A stretch of 12,969 bases of DNA from Candidatus Bathyarchaeota archaeon. GTDB taxonomy: Archaea > Thermoproteota > CALKCG01 > B24 > JAGTQN01. The stretch lies in assembly GCA_018396395.1 (NCBI GenBank), contig JAGTQN010000042.1:1-12969 (forward strand), in the 5' to 3' direction. This document shows, in pieces, positions 1 through 6,504 of this stretch (position 1 is its first letter; every line of letters begins with the position of its first letter). Under the pieces are notes generated by a model that was given only the letters and a program-made list of their open reading frames with translations, did not search any database and was not told where the DNA came from. The position numbers were made by a program, and so were the translations under genes.

Positions 1-364
1 TTTCGGCCTAAGAGCCTTATTCCAGCTTTTGGACATCCAGGCCACATTCGAATGCCCCGCTCAAGAATTGAGTTTCCATGAAATTAAATTTATGGGATAA
101 GACCCAATTTCTACATGGCCGAAGTCAGTAGCTTTCTTGGGCGCTTCCTGCAAGAGATTTTCACATGGAACGATGTTCGAATCCACCTGATAAGGTTGAA
201 GGCTTAGGAACCTTAGTAGAGTTTGAGAGACCAACAGAATCGAGATCCGATAGAGTTACCGAAGATCGCGAACTTTTGAAGAGGTTAATGAGACATTTAT
301 GCATAAAGACCATGAGCTAGTGAGGCTTTCCTACAGCGATATGCTTGAGGGAAGACTAGGTTAG
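1..364 (+). pseudogene. Decayed CYTH-domain (CyaB-like class IV adenylate cyclase / thiamine triphosphatase family) gene, 3' part
   Basis: No open frame spans this stretch, but short + strand pieces in different frames line up with the end of a CYTH-domain protein. Around 150-190 a piece reads QEIFTWNDVRIHL. The next, in another frame from about 197, reads VEGLGTLVEFER, and a third after about 299 reads HKDHELVRLSYSDML and ends in TAG at 362-364. In the CYTH family this order (an R-x-H-L-D strand, then E-V-E-G-L-G, then a closing S-Y-S-D-L/M) is the usual C-terminal half. At least two frameshifts and several stops separate the pieces, so no product of family length can be made. The 5' part lies outside the window or is unrecognisable in 1-110. 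The final TAG overlaps the hisG stop codon, so the genes are convergent. The family call rests on remembered motifs and is moderate; the decay itself is clear. Confidence 0.5.
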
Positions 365-1347
365 GGCCCGGCACTTCCTTCAGTGCGCGCGATCTCCTCC
401 AAGGGCAAGACTTGCTGGGGCTCGTGAACAACAAGACCTTGGGCAAGCCTTCGAAGGAGGGGTAGAAGCCTTAGGAAATCCTCCCTATCTATAACTGTAT
501 TTACACTGAACCAATCTCCTCCAGCTAAGGGGCTTATCGTAGGGCTCTTGAGCGCCGGAAGGTTGGCTAAGAGGGCTTCTAGATTCCCCCTCTGAACGTT
601 CAGAAAGATATGGAGCTTCTTCTTGGCATCTATCGTCCCCTTCAAAAGGGTTAGAATATCGTATATTTTTAAACGTTTCATAGAATCGGAAAGGCTTTCG
701 GTATTGGCTATGAGGATGGCTGTCGATTCATAGAGTTCTTCAATAACCTTAAGGTTATTCTGCTCCAGGGTTGTGCCAGTCTCGGTCAGGTCTATGATAG
801 CGTCTGCATTCTCAGGGGGCTTTGCCTCCGTAGCGCCAAAGGAAAGGATGAGACAAACCTTAGAATTCGAGCCCTTCCGCCACCATGGAGTAATCATCAA
901 TGGATCCTTGTCCCCATATAGTTCTTGGTAAGCGGGGTTTTCCATTATCTTTTTTGTAGATAGGTTAAGATATTCTGTGCATATCCGGAGGATTCTACCT
1001 TCGTCATGAAAGGTCCTAATAAGGTCTGAAAGGCAAAGGATTCTTTCCCATTCCTTAGGAACCGCTGCAACAAGCCTCACACGACCATAGCCAAGGTTTA
1101 GGAGGGTTTCGACGGATACTCCCGTTTCCATAACCCAATCGGAGCCAGTTATTCCCAGGTCCTGCAGACCTTCAGCCACGGCGATGGGGATTTCCTGGGG
1201 CCTCAGCATCTTCAACTCGATCTGAGGATCGTTTATAAAGGGTCTGTATGTCCTTTCATGACCACGGATTACGTATCCAGAAAGGGTAAGAATATCCAAG
1301 GTAGGTTTTTCTAAGGAACCTTTAGGTAAAGCGAATTTAACCCTCAT
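361..1347 (-). CDS. hisG: ATP phosphoribosyltransferase, long form (HisG_L)
   Basis: First enzyme of histidine biosynthesis in the cytoplasm: it joins ATP and PRPP to give phosphoribosyl-ATP. The 328-aa protein starts with the typical N-terminus (MRVKFALPKGSL) and has a periplasmic-binding-like catalytic domain. D-L-G-I-T-G-S-D-W lies at residues 63-71, and the PRPP-binding signature A-D-A-I-I-D-L-T-E-T-G-T-T-L at 181-194. Residues from about 240 form the extra ACT-like C-terminal domain (L-K-S-P-T-I-S-P-L near 266-274), which marks the long, histidine-inhibited form; in that form no HisZ partner is needed. ATG at 1347 follows GGGG 5 nt upstream, and a box A-like TTTAAA lies at 1403-1408 on the opposite side. 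No other his gene is seen in the window, so it appears to be transcribed alone. It is convergent with the CYTH remnant and divergent from the Sm-like gene. Intact, with no oddities in the reading frame. Confidence 0.95.
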   Translation of the reverse strand: MRVKFALPKGSLEKPTLDILTLSGYVIRGHERTYRPFINDPQIELKMLRPQEIPIAVAEGLQDLGITGSDWVMETGVSVETLLNLGYGRVRLVAAVPKEWERILCLSDLIRTFHDEGRILRICTEYLNLSTKKIMENPAYQELYGDKDPLMITPWWRKGSNSKVCLILSFGATEAKPPENADAIIDLTETGTTLEQNNLKVIEELYESTAILIANTESLSDSMKRLKIYDILTLLKGTIDAKKKLHIFLNVQRGNLEALLANLPALKSPTISPLAGGDWFSVNTVIDREDFLRLLPLLRRLAQGLVVHEPQQVLPLEEIARTEGSAGP

Positions 1348-1400
1348 GATACCCCATTAACCTCTGTAGAACTTTATGGCATAAATCCTCCATTATCATC

Positions 1401-1440
1401 CCTTTAAACTTTCCCAAGGGATCGGATCAGATCGGATCCT
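1401..1440 (-). promoter_or_regulatory. hisG promoter (box A) with 10-bp-spaced direct repeat upstream
   Basis: On the minus strand a box A-like AGTTTAAAGG (1401-1410) lies about 55-60 nt before the hisG ATG, predicting a transcript start near 1380. Just upstream of it, ATCGGATC occurs twice (1421-1428 and 1431-1438), start to start exactly 10 bp, about one DNA turn. That position suits an activator or BRE-proximal regulator; its role is inferred only. Confidence 0.4.
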
Positions 1441-1470
1441 TTTCTTTGTATAAGACCCTTATAATGCGAA

Positions 1471-1480
1471 AAGCTTTTAT
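1471..1480 (+). promoter_or_regulatory. Box A (TATA) of the Sm-like gene
   Basis: AAGCTTTTAT is an archaeal box A-like element whose expected start site, 25-30 nt downstream, falls near 1500-1506. This would leave ATG 1510 with a very short leader and put TTG 1501 at or before the transcript start, which favours the ATG as the true start. Confidence 0.45.
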
Positions 1481-1509
1481 CGCCAGTCCCCAAGGTTACG
1501 TTGATCTGC

Positions 1510-1755
1510 ATGGAAACTGGTAAAAAGCCCATCAACCTCCTGCTACGCTGTAAGAATTCAAAGATCAGGGTGAGGCTCAAGAACGATTATGAGTATACGG
1601 GGAAGGTATTGAGTTGCGATATGTACATGAATATCCTTCTTGGTGAGGCTGAGGAATACAGGGGTAGCGACCCCATAGCTAACTACGGCAATATCTTCAT
1701 TCGTGGGAATAACATACTTTTCATCAAATTAGATAGCCCCAATTACAGAGAGTAA
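1510..1755 (+). CDS. Archaeal Sm-like (LSm/SnRNP) RNA-binding protein
   Basis: A small protein of 81 aa from ATG 1510 (84 aa if TTG 1501 is used). It is a single Sm fold that in archaea forms heptameric or hexameric rings binding U-rich RNA, involved in RNA stability, tRNA processing and chaperoning. The Sm1 motif is seen in R-V-R-L-K-N-D-Y-E-Y-T-G-K-V followed by D-M-Y-M-N-I-L-L, with the key Asp-x-x-Met-Asn. The Sm2 motif is I-F-I-R-G-N-N-I, with the expected Arg-Gly. Length matches the family. TTG 1501 has AAGG five bases before it, whereas ATG 1510 fits the box A position and the usual N-terminus; the choice is not certain. The S-adenosylmethionine synthetase gene follows 73 bp later with its own promoter. 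No oddities. Confidence 0.9.
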   Translation: METGKKPINLLLRCKNSKIRVRLKNDYEYTGKVLSCDMYMNILLGEAEEYRGSDPIANYGNIFIRGNNILFIKLDSPNYRE

Positions 1756-1780
1756 TAAATTTACTCTGCATTATGCAAAA

Positions 1781-1790
1781 TTTTAAATAT
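1781..1790 (+). promoter_or_regulatory. Box A (TATA) of the AdoMet synthetase gene
   Basis: TTTTAAATAT lies 38 bp before GTG 1829 and 50 bp before ATG 1841. A start site near 1813-1817 would give a leader of about 12-28 nt. The upstream stretch 1752-1790 is AT-rich and includes TTTACTCTGC, which could also end the Sm-like transcript. Confidence 0.45.
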
Positions 1791-1828
1791 CGAAGATCCC
1801 TTCGAGATAACGTTCTTCTCCGAACCTG

Positions 1829-3046
1829 GTGGCGATGACTATGCCTCAAATCGTTCTGGAGGAGCTTAAGCGACCGACTATAGAGGATCAATCCTTCGAG
1901 ATCGTTGAGAGGAAGGGATTAGGACATCCGGACTACATATGCGATGCCGTTATGGAGAGTATCTCGGTTCAGCTTTCGGCCGAATACCTGCGAAGGCTCG
2001 GTACCATTGCCCACCATAACATTGACAAGGCCCTTCTGGCGGCGGGGGAGGCTGAGTATAGATTCTGTGGAGGCGTTATCAAGAAGCCCATGAAGCTCAT
2101 CATTGGAGACAGGGCTACCTTCGAGGTCGAGGGTGTCGAAATTCCCGTTGCTGAAATCGCAGAAAAGACCGCCAAAGAATGGTTCTTGAAAAATCTGAGA
2201 CTCGTGGATCCAGAAAAGCACATCCAGTTCCAGATCGAGTTGCGAAGAGGATCTGAAGCCCTGAGGGATATCTTCAAGCGTAAAGGCGAAGTCCTGGGAG
2301 CCAACGATACATCAGCTGCAGTTGGATATGCTCCTATGACAGAGGTTGAACGCCTCACCCTAGAGTGCGAGCGTTACTTGAACTCTCGGGAGTTCAAGAA
2401 GAAGTTCCCAGTCTCTGGGGAGGATATCAAGGTCATGGCTCTGAGACAACATCGTCGCGTTCAGCTGACGATATCCATGGCTTTCATAGACCAGTTCGTG
2501 AAAAGCGAGAGTGACTACTTCAGGCAGAAGGATGAGATTCTCGAAGTCATAAAGGATTTTGTGGCTAATTACAACTTCGAGGAGGTCGAGGTGGACCTGA
2601 ATACTTTGGATCAAAGGGGTAGGGGAATAGATGGACTTTATCTAACTGTCCTTGGCACCTGCGCCGATGGTGCAGACTCCGGGCAGGTTGGAAGGGGAAA
2701 TCGAGTGAATGGTATCATTCCTTTGAACCGTCCCATAAGCTCTGAGGCTGCTGCGGGAAAGAACCCTGTTTCCCATATAGGGAAAATATATAACGTCCTT
2801 TCCCATCGCATTGCAGCCCGGCTCATTGATGAAATCGAAGGGATTCGGGAAACATACGTTTGGCTCCTGAGCCAGATAGGAAAACCCATTAATCAGCCAA
2901 AGATAGCAGCCGTGCAGGTAATCCTTAAGGATGGGGTTTTGCTAAGGGATATTGAATCCGAGATCGAAGAAACTGTGGCCTCCCAGCTTGAGAACATCAA
3001 AGGTTTCTGCACAGACCTTGCCTCAGGAATCATAAGCGTATGCTAA
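1829..3046 (+). CDS. mat: Archaeal-type S-adenosylmethionine synthetase
   Basis: Makes S-adenosylmethionine, the universal methyl donor, from methionine and ATP, releasing phosphate and pyrophosphate. At 405 aa it has the length and motifs of the archaeal family (distinct in sequence from bacterial MetK). K-G-L-G-H-P-D lies at residues 29-35, H-H-N-I-D-K at 62-67, and G-A-N-D-T-S-A-A-V-G-Y-A-P at 157-169. G-D-R-A at 93-96 and the glycine-rich nucleotide region G-A-D-S-G-Q-V-G-R-G-N-R at 281-292 are followed by G-K-N-P-V-S-H-I-G-K-I-Y-N at 310-322. Three in-frame starts occur (GTG 1829, ATG 1835, ATG 1841); the family N-terminus does not decide between them. It is transcribed alone from its own box A and converges with the RIO2 gene with 33 bp between the stops. 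Intact. Confidence 0.96.
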   Translation: MAMTMPQIVLEELKRPTIEDQSFEIVERKGLGHPDYICDAVMESISVQLSAEYLRRLGTIAHHNIDKALLAAGEAEYRFCGGVIKKPMKLIIGDRATFEVEGVEIPVAEIAEKTAKEWFLKNLRLVDPEKHIQFQIELRRGSEALRDIFKRKGEVLGANDTSAAVGYAPMTEVERLTLECERYLNSREFKKKFPVSGEDIKVMALRQHRRVQLTISMAFIDQFVKSESDYFRQKDEILEVIKDFVANYNFEEVEVDLNTLDQRGRGIDGLYLTVLGTCADGADSGQVGRGNRVNGIIPLNRPISSEAAAGKNPVSHIGKIYNVLSHRIAARLIDEIEGIRETYVWLLSQIGKPINQPKIAAVQVILKDGVLLRDIESEIEETVASQLENIKGFCTDLASGIISVC

Positions 3047-3079
3047 GGAGCCTTGGTCCTAAACCTCGATAGAAATGCC

Positions 3080-3982
3080 TCAAATCTTAAGGGTCTTCGA
3101 GAATCCCATCACAAAATCGAGGGCATCCTTTAGTTCTAGTTTGACTTTGAACTTTCGCCTAAAAAAACGAAGAATGTTTCCGATATCCTTCTTGAGATAC
3201 TCATCAGCGCCTAGATGATCCTTTTTCAGATATTGGGGCCAGTCGATGATGAAGATATGACCATCGGGCTTGATTATAACGTTAAACTCGCTAAGGTCCG
3301 AATGGACTATATGGGCTTTCAGGTAAGCCTTTCGAAGGTTCCTGAGAATCTCCCTTAATACAGCCTTTGGCTTAGGAATTTCATAATAATCGGCCAACTC
3401 GGCCCCACGGATGATCTCCATAACTATTACATGCCTATTTTGGGCTATGGGTCTAGGCACCGCAACTCCAGCCTTATGAAGCTCCTTTAAGGCTTGGAAC
3501 TCCCTTTCAGCAGCCAATCGGGATTGATAAAGCCATGACATATGCCCCCTATTCGCTACATAAGCCCTTGTCCTCCTTGTCGACCTAAAGCTTATCCTTC
3601 CAAGACGCATGAACTTCACGGCAACCTCCATCCCGCCGATGCCAAGGGCATCGTAAACATCCGATTCTTTTCCGATGCCTAAGGGCTTCCCAAGGGCTTC
3701 AAGATAGCCGCTCTTTACAAGGGCGTTGATGGCTAAGCAATCGTATCCAAGATAATTCAGGGCGAAGCCGAGGAAGGGTTTCGAACGACGCTTAAGAAGG
3801 TTGAGGACATGGAGTCTCCTGAGCCTGAAGTCGACCTCCTCCTCGATGAGATTAGAATACTTAACAATAGCATTGATAGGGACGAATTCATGGCTCATCA
3901 TGCCCAATTCGACCCCGAGGAGGACCCTAAAGTCTTCGCTTTCAAGTCTCTTGTAAAGGCTTGCGGCCTCCTCGGCAGACAT
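3080..3982 (-). CDS. rio2: RIO2-type serine/threonine protein kinase/ATPase
   Basis: Atypical kinase/ATPase which, in archaea and eukaryotes, acts in late maturation of the small ribosomal subunit. The 300-aa protein has the RIO2 architecture: an N-terminal winged helix (about residues 1-90), then the RIO kinase domain. The nucleotide loop is G-I-G-K-E-S-D-V-Y (102-110). The ATP-anchoring lysine lies in A-V-K-F (K123), and the hinge region is M-E-I (188-190). The catalytic loop is H-S-D-L-S-E-F-N (227-234, catalytic D229), and the metal-binding Asp is in I-D-W-P-Q (D247). All catalytic residues are present, so it should be active. ATG 3982 lies 2 bp after the helicase stop with GGAAGG about 8 nt before it, indicating an operon and likely translational coupling. 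RIO1 is not favoured because RIO1 lacks the winged helix. Confidence 0.93.
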   Translation of the reverse strand: MSAEEAASLYKRLESEDFRVLLGVELGMMSHEFVPINAIVKYSNLIEEEVDFRLRRLHVLNLLKRRSKPFLGFALNYLGYDCLAINALVKSGYLEALGKPLGIGKESDVYDALGIGGMEVAVKFMRLGRISFRSTRRTRAYVANRGHMSWLYQSRLAAEREFQALKELHKAGVAVPRPIAQNRHVIVMEIIRGAELADYYEIPKPKAVLREILRNLRKAYLKAHIVHSDLSEFNVIIKPDGHIFIIDWPQYLKKDHLGADEYLKKDIGNILRFFRRKFKVKLELKDALDFVMGFSKTLKI

Positions 3983-3984
3983 GC

Positions 3985-5721
3985 CTATACCTTCCGGAAA
4001 GAGTTAGAGCTCCTCCTTGGGGGGCTCCCCTCCTGAAAGCCGAATTGAGTAAGGGTTGTCTGGCTTTTAGGCATAGAAACCTCCAGGTCCTCGTAGGTAA
4101 TCTCTTGGGTAAAATGGTAAAAATGCTCAGTCTTCCTCATGGTCGCCATAAGCTTGCTCCTTTCATGGGTCCTAGTGGAAACAAGGGCATATATGAGGGC
4201 GAATTCCTTTCCTCCAGGTTGTCTAAGGACCCTTCCAAAGCGCTGAATCCACTTCCTCGGGTTTCCTGGCGGATCCAGCCATATCTCCAAATCGGCAGAT
4301 GGAATATCGAGTCCCTCCTCAGCCACCGATGTGGCTACGAGGATCCGAGCCCTTTCCCTGAAATGGAGGAGGGCAGAAGCCTGCTGATCCATAGACATGG
4401 AGCCCTTCCCTACGAGGATTGCCACATTTTCGATACCGAATTCATCTTGGAGCTTCATTCCTAGTTGTTTGATGGCCTCCACGGATTCTCCGAAGACCAA
4501 GGTCTTCCTTAGTGGATTGTCCCGGAGGATTTGGAGGGATGCCTCCATCTTATGATTGTATTTTTCCTTGAGGGCTTCCAAGTAGAGCTGGTATAGGTTT
4601 TTTCCTCCAAGGCTTTCCAAAGGCATATGAAATTCCCTGAGCTTCCATGCGCTATACTTTATGACACTACTGGCGCCGTCCTCAACGATGCGGAAGCGAA
4701 GGCTTTGGAGGGCCCTCAGCCATAGGCAAATTCTATGGTCTTTGCATCGAATGGAAAGGTGCCCAGTACCGAAACTTTCGACAATCCTTTTTTCAAAGGC
4801 ACTTACGACCTTTCCAAGTTCTTCATAGACTTCGAGGAGCTTTGGAGGCGTTGGAACCCTAACGATTTTTATTAGCCTTCTAGGAATTTTTTCTCTGACT
4901 TCCGGATCCTCTACGGAGAAAACCTCAATCCGATTGAAAATTCGCTTCAGTTCCCTCAAGCGTTCTGGGGCGTGGAGCTGGGGGGTTGCACTAAGGGCCA
5001 GAATCCTCGTACCACAGGCCTTTGCTGCCAGCAGGACGGAATAACCCTCGGTTTCGCCCACATACCTTTGGCATTCATCTGCTACTACTATGTTGAAGGG
5101 AAAAGTGAAGAGGGCAGATTGAAGGGTCTCAGAGAGGGCGCTGATGTCCTCTTCCGAACTTTTTACGGACCTAAGACTTGCCTCAAAGGGAGAAATCCAA
5201 TCGTTGTAGAAGGTCTGGGGGGTGCAAACAACATAGGGATTGTTCCATACCTTCAACTCAAGGCGTTTTTTAGGCGGAAGCTCTCCAGAAATGAAGGTCG
5301 CTTCCTTTAAATTAAGCATCCTTCTAGCAAAAATTGTCTGCTGAACGCCCAATGGAATGCTAGGTACGAGGAAGAGGACCCGGATCGGCTGCTTCAAAGA
5401 CTCCTTCCAAAGATAGGCTCCAGCCACGAAGGTTTTTCCAAGGCCCGTTGGTAGCCCAAGGATTAGGGTATTTCCTGATATTCTGTCTAATACGCGTTGT
5501 TGGAAGGGCCAGAGCTTATAGTTGATGGAATTAATCTGTAAACTCATCGGAGAGTCTAGAGGCCTTTCTGGGCTAAGATCCGATATGAGCCTACGAACTG
5601 AATAGGGGCTCTCCTCTAGATACCTAAGGTAATCGGTCCATTTTGCCAAGGGCTCCCTCTTCCATCTAACCCAAGTCGTCAGTAAAAACCTTAGGGCTTC
5701 TTCTGAAGCCACTTCCAGCAA
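3985..5721 (-). CDS. SF2 DEAD/DEAH-type helicase (Hef/XPB-like) with C-terminal PIP-box-like peptide
   Basis: ATP-dependent nucleic-acid helicase or translocase of 578 aa, probably in DNA repair or recombination. RecA-like domain 1 has a Q-motif-like W-P-F-Q-Q (71-75), Walker A P-T-G-L-G-K-T (91-97), motif II D-E-C-Q (215-218, instead of the usual DEAH) and motif III S-A-T (244-246). Domain 2 has A-T-S-V-A-E-E-G-L-D-I-P (463-474), and motif VI is Q-R-F-G-R-V-L-R (493-500) with its arginine finger. Walker A resembles the Hef/FANCM group, while motif VI resembles the XPB/SSL2 group, so the exact family is open. A helical insert lies between the domains (about 290-400). Near the end, Q-T-T-L-T-Q-F-G (554-561) resembles a PCNA-interacting peptide. 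TTG 5721 is preceded by GGGGGAGG only two bases away; GTG at codon 4 (spacing 11) is an alternative. First gene of an operon with RIO2. Confidence 0.88.
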   Translation of the reverse strand: MLEVASEEALRFLLTTWVRWKREPLAKWTDYLRYLEESPYSVRRLISDLSPERPLDSPMSLQINSINYKLWPFQQRVLDRISGNTLILGLPTGLGKTFVAGAYLWKESLKQPIRVLFLVPSIPLGVQQTIFARRMLNLKEATFISGELPPKKRLELKVWNNPYVVCTPQTFYNDWISPFEASLRSVKSSEEDISALSETLQSALFTFPFNIVVADECQRYVGETEGYSVLLAAKACGTRILALSATPQLHAPERLRELKRIFNRIEVFSVEDPEVREKIPRRLIKIVRVPTPPKLLEVYEELGKVVSAFEKRIVESFGTGHLSIRCKDHRICLWLRALQSLRFRIVEDGASSVIKYSAWKLREFHMPLESLGGKNLYQLYLEALKEKYNHKMEASLQILRDNPLRKTLVFGESVEAIKQLGMKLQDEFGIENVAILVGKGSMSMDQQASALLHFRERARILVATSVAEEGLDIPSADLEIWLDPPGNPRKWIQRFGRVLRQPGGKEFALIYALVSTRTHERSKLMATMRKTEHFYHFTQEITYEDLEVSMPKSQTTLTQFGFQEGSPPRRSSNSFRKV

Positions 5722-5762
5722 TGCCTCCCCCGAAAATTTCCTATTCCTTCGATATAATCTGG

Positions 5763-5770
5763 CTTAAATA
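5763..5770 (-). promoter_or_regulatory. Box A (TATA) of the helicase-RIO2 operon
   Basis: On the minus strand TATTTAAG sits 42 bp before TTG 5721, predicting a transcript start near 5738-5742. The leader of about 20 nt would contain the strong ribosome-binding site GGGGGAGG (minus strand, 5724-5731). Confidence 0.45.
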
Positions 5771-5870
5771 CAATATGCTGAAATATAATACTTTGTCTAA
5801 ACAATTATTCAAAGAAGCCGTTGTATATCTCAAGACTTTTTACCTTAGCTTCATACCTTTGTATGCACAA

Positions 5871-5881
5871 AGCTTAAATAA
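5871..5881 (+). promoter_or_regulatory. Box A (TATA) of the orphan AT-rich gene
   Basis: AGCTTAAATAA lies 38 bp before ATG 5919, so the transcript would start near 5900-5906, leaving a leader of roughly 13-19 nt. No Shine-Dalgarno sequence is seen before the ATG (CGGCGAGAAACAAGCC). Confidence 0.45.
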
Positions 5882-5918
5882 TTCAATCAGAAAATAGAGT
5901 CGCGGCGAGAAACAAGCC

Positions 5919-6281
5919 ATGGCTAGTCAATACTTCCCCTATATTAAAGGAAGTATGGAAAATGTTGATTTGGACAAAGATGGTCTTAAAGAAACTTTAC
6001 GATTTAAATTTCAGAATAGAATCGGTTCTGGATCTGCTTCAATTACTTTAGAGATAATCGTAGATGGTATAAACTACACAAATAAAGCTTCTTTACAGAT
6101 ATCCGATGGAATTGTTCGATCCATAATGCCCGGCATGTCTGTAACATCTTATTATGGCGATGAAGTTTATTTAATGGTTAATCACGGAGGTAAAATAGTT
6201 CCAGGTAAACATCAAGTTAAGATAAGGCTTACAGTAGATTGGGAATCGTACGAGACAATGATAGAAGATGAAGTTAAATAA
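5919..6281 (+). CDS. Unrecognised 120-aa protein, predicted beta-rich, with Asp-x-Asp-x-Asp-Gly motif
   Basis: I do not recognise this protein. It has no signal peptide, membrane segment or cysteine. Residues 17-22 read D-L-D-K-D-G, followed by L-K-E (E25), a calcium-loop-like motif as in FG-GAP/dockerin-type loops; the acidic residue at position 12 of a true EF-hand is missing (R28). The rest alternates short hydrophobic strands and turns (about 41-62, 80-88, 97-108), suggesting a beta-sandwich domain. The gene is clearly more AT-rich than its neighbours and uses A/T-ending codons, so it may be recently acquired. It has its own box A, is divergent from the helicase operon, and is followed by a terminator-like hairpin and the long hairpin 6340-6442. 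The clean frame, promoter and compositional contrast support a real gene; function is unknown. Confidence 0.65.
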   Translation: MASQYFPYIKGSMENVDLDKDGLKETLRFKFQNRIGSGSASITLEIIVDGINYTNKASLQISDGIVRSIMPGMSVTSYYGDEVYLMVNHGGKIVPGKHQVKIRLTVDWESYETMIEDEVK

Positions 6282-6294
6282 CAAAAATCTTGAA

Positions 6295-6317
6295 GATTAA
6301 AAAGCACTTTTTTAATC
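6295..6317 (+). terminator. AT-rich stem-loop with T-run after the orphan gene
   Basis: GATTAAAAA (6295-6303) pairs perfectly with TTTTTAATC (6309-6317) around a 5-nt loop and contains a run of six T. It begins 13 bp after the stop codon, the place and composition expected for an archaeal T-tract terminator. Confidence 0.55.
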
Positions 6318-6339
6318 CTATAATTGATGATATAATAAT

Positions 6340-6442
6340 ATATAAAATCATTTGCTCTTAATCATGGGATTGTTGGTGTCCATTAGATCGAGGGGGACTT
6401 CCCATACCAACGAACTTCCTGATTAAGAGCGAAATTTTATAT
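6340..6442. repeat. Long imperfect inverted repeat / extended hairpin of unknown role
   Basis: GCTCTTAATCA (6354-6364) is perfectly complementary to TGATTAAGAGC (6420-6430). Moving outward, after a 1-nt bulge (6431), three more pairs (6351-6353 with 6432-6434) and eight more (6340-6347 with 6435-6442) follow across a 3-nt bulge (6348-6350). Moving inward, GTTGGT (6372-6377) pairs with ACCAAC (6406-6411) and GTCC (6378-6381) with GGAC (6395-6398). The arms are AT-rich and the core is mixed. It lies in a gene-free stretch between the orphan gene and the broken ECF gene. It could be a bidirectional terminator, a structured small RNA, or a small relic element; I see no target-site duplication and no tRNA, C/D or H/ACA hallmark. 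Confidence 0.6.
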
Positions 6443-6504
6443 TATAATAAATTTAAGGGAAATCACCGTTATAATTGTCGACACGTAATAAGTTATAGGC
6501 TTTA

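Noticed and set aside
1337..1399. A 20-codon minus-strand reading frame (ATG 1399) overlapping the hisG start, as a possible leader peptide
   Set aside because: The predicted box A (1401-1410) puts the transcript start near 1380, downstream of this ATG, and the peptide is not histidine-rich.
6325..6422. Possible C/D box sRNA (TGATGA near 6325, CTGA near 6419)
   Set aside because: The boxes are about 95 nt apart, too far for an archaeal C/D guide, no internal C'/D' boxes are seen, and the long hairpin explains the region better.
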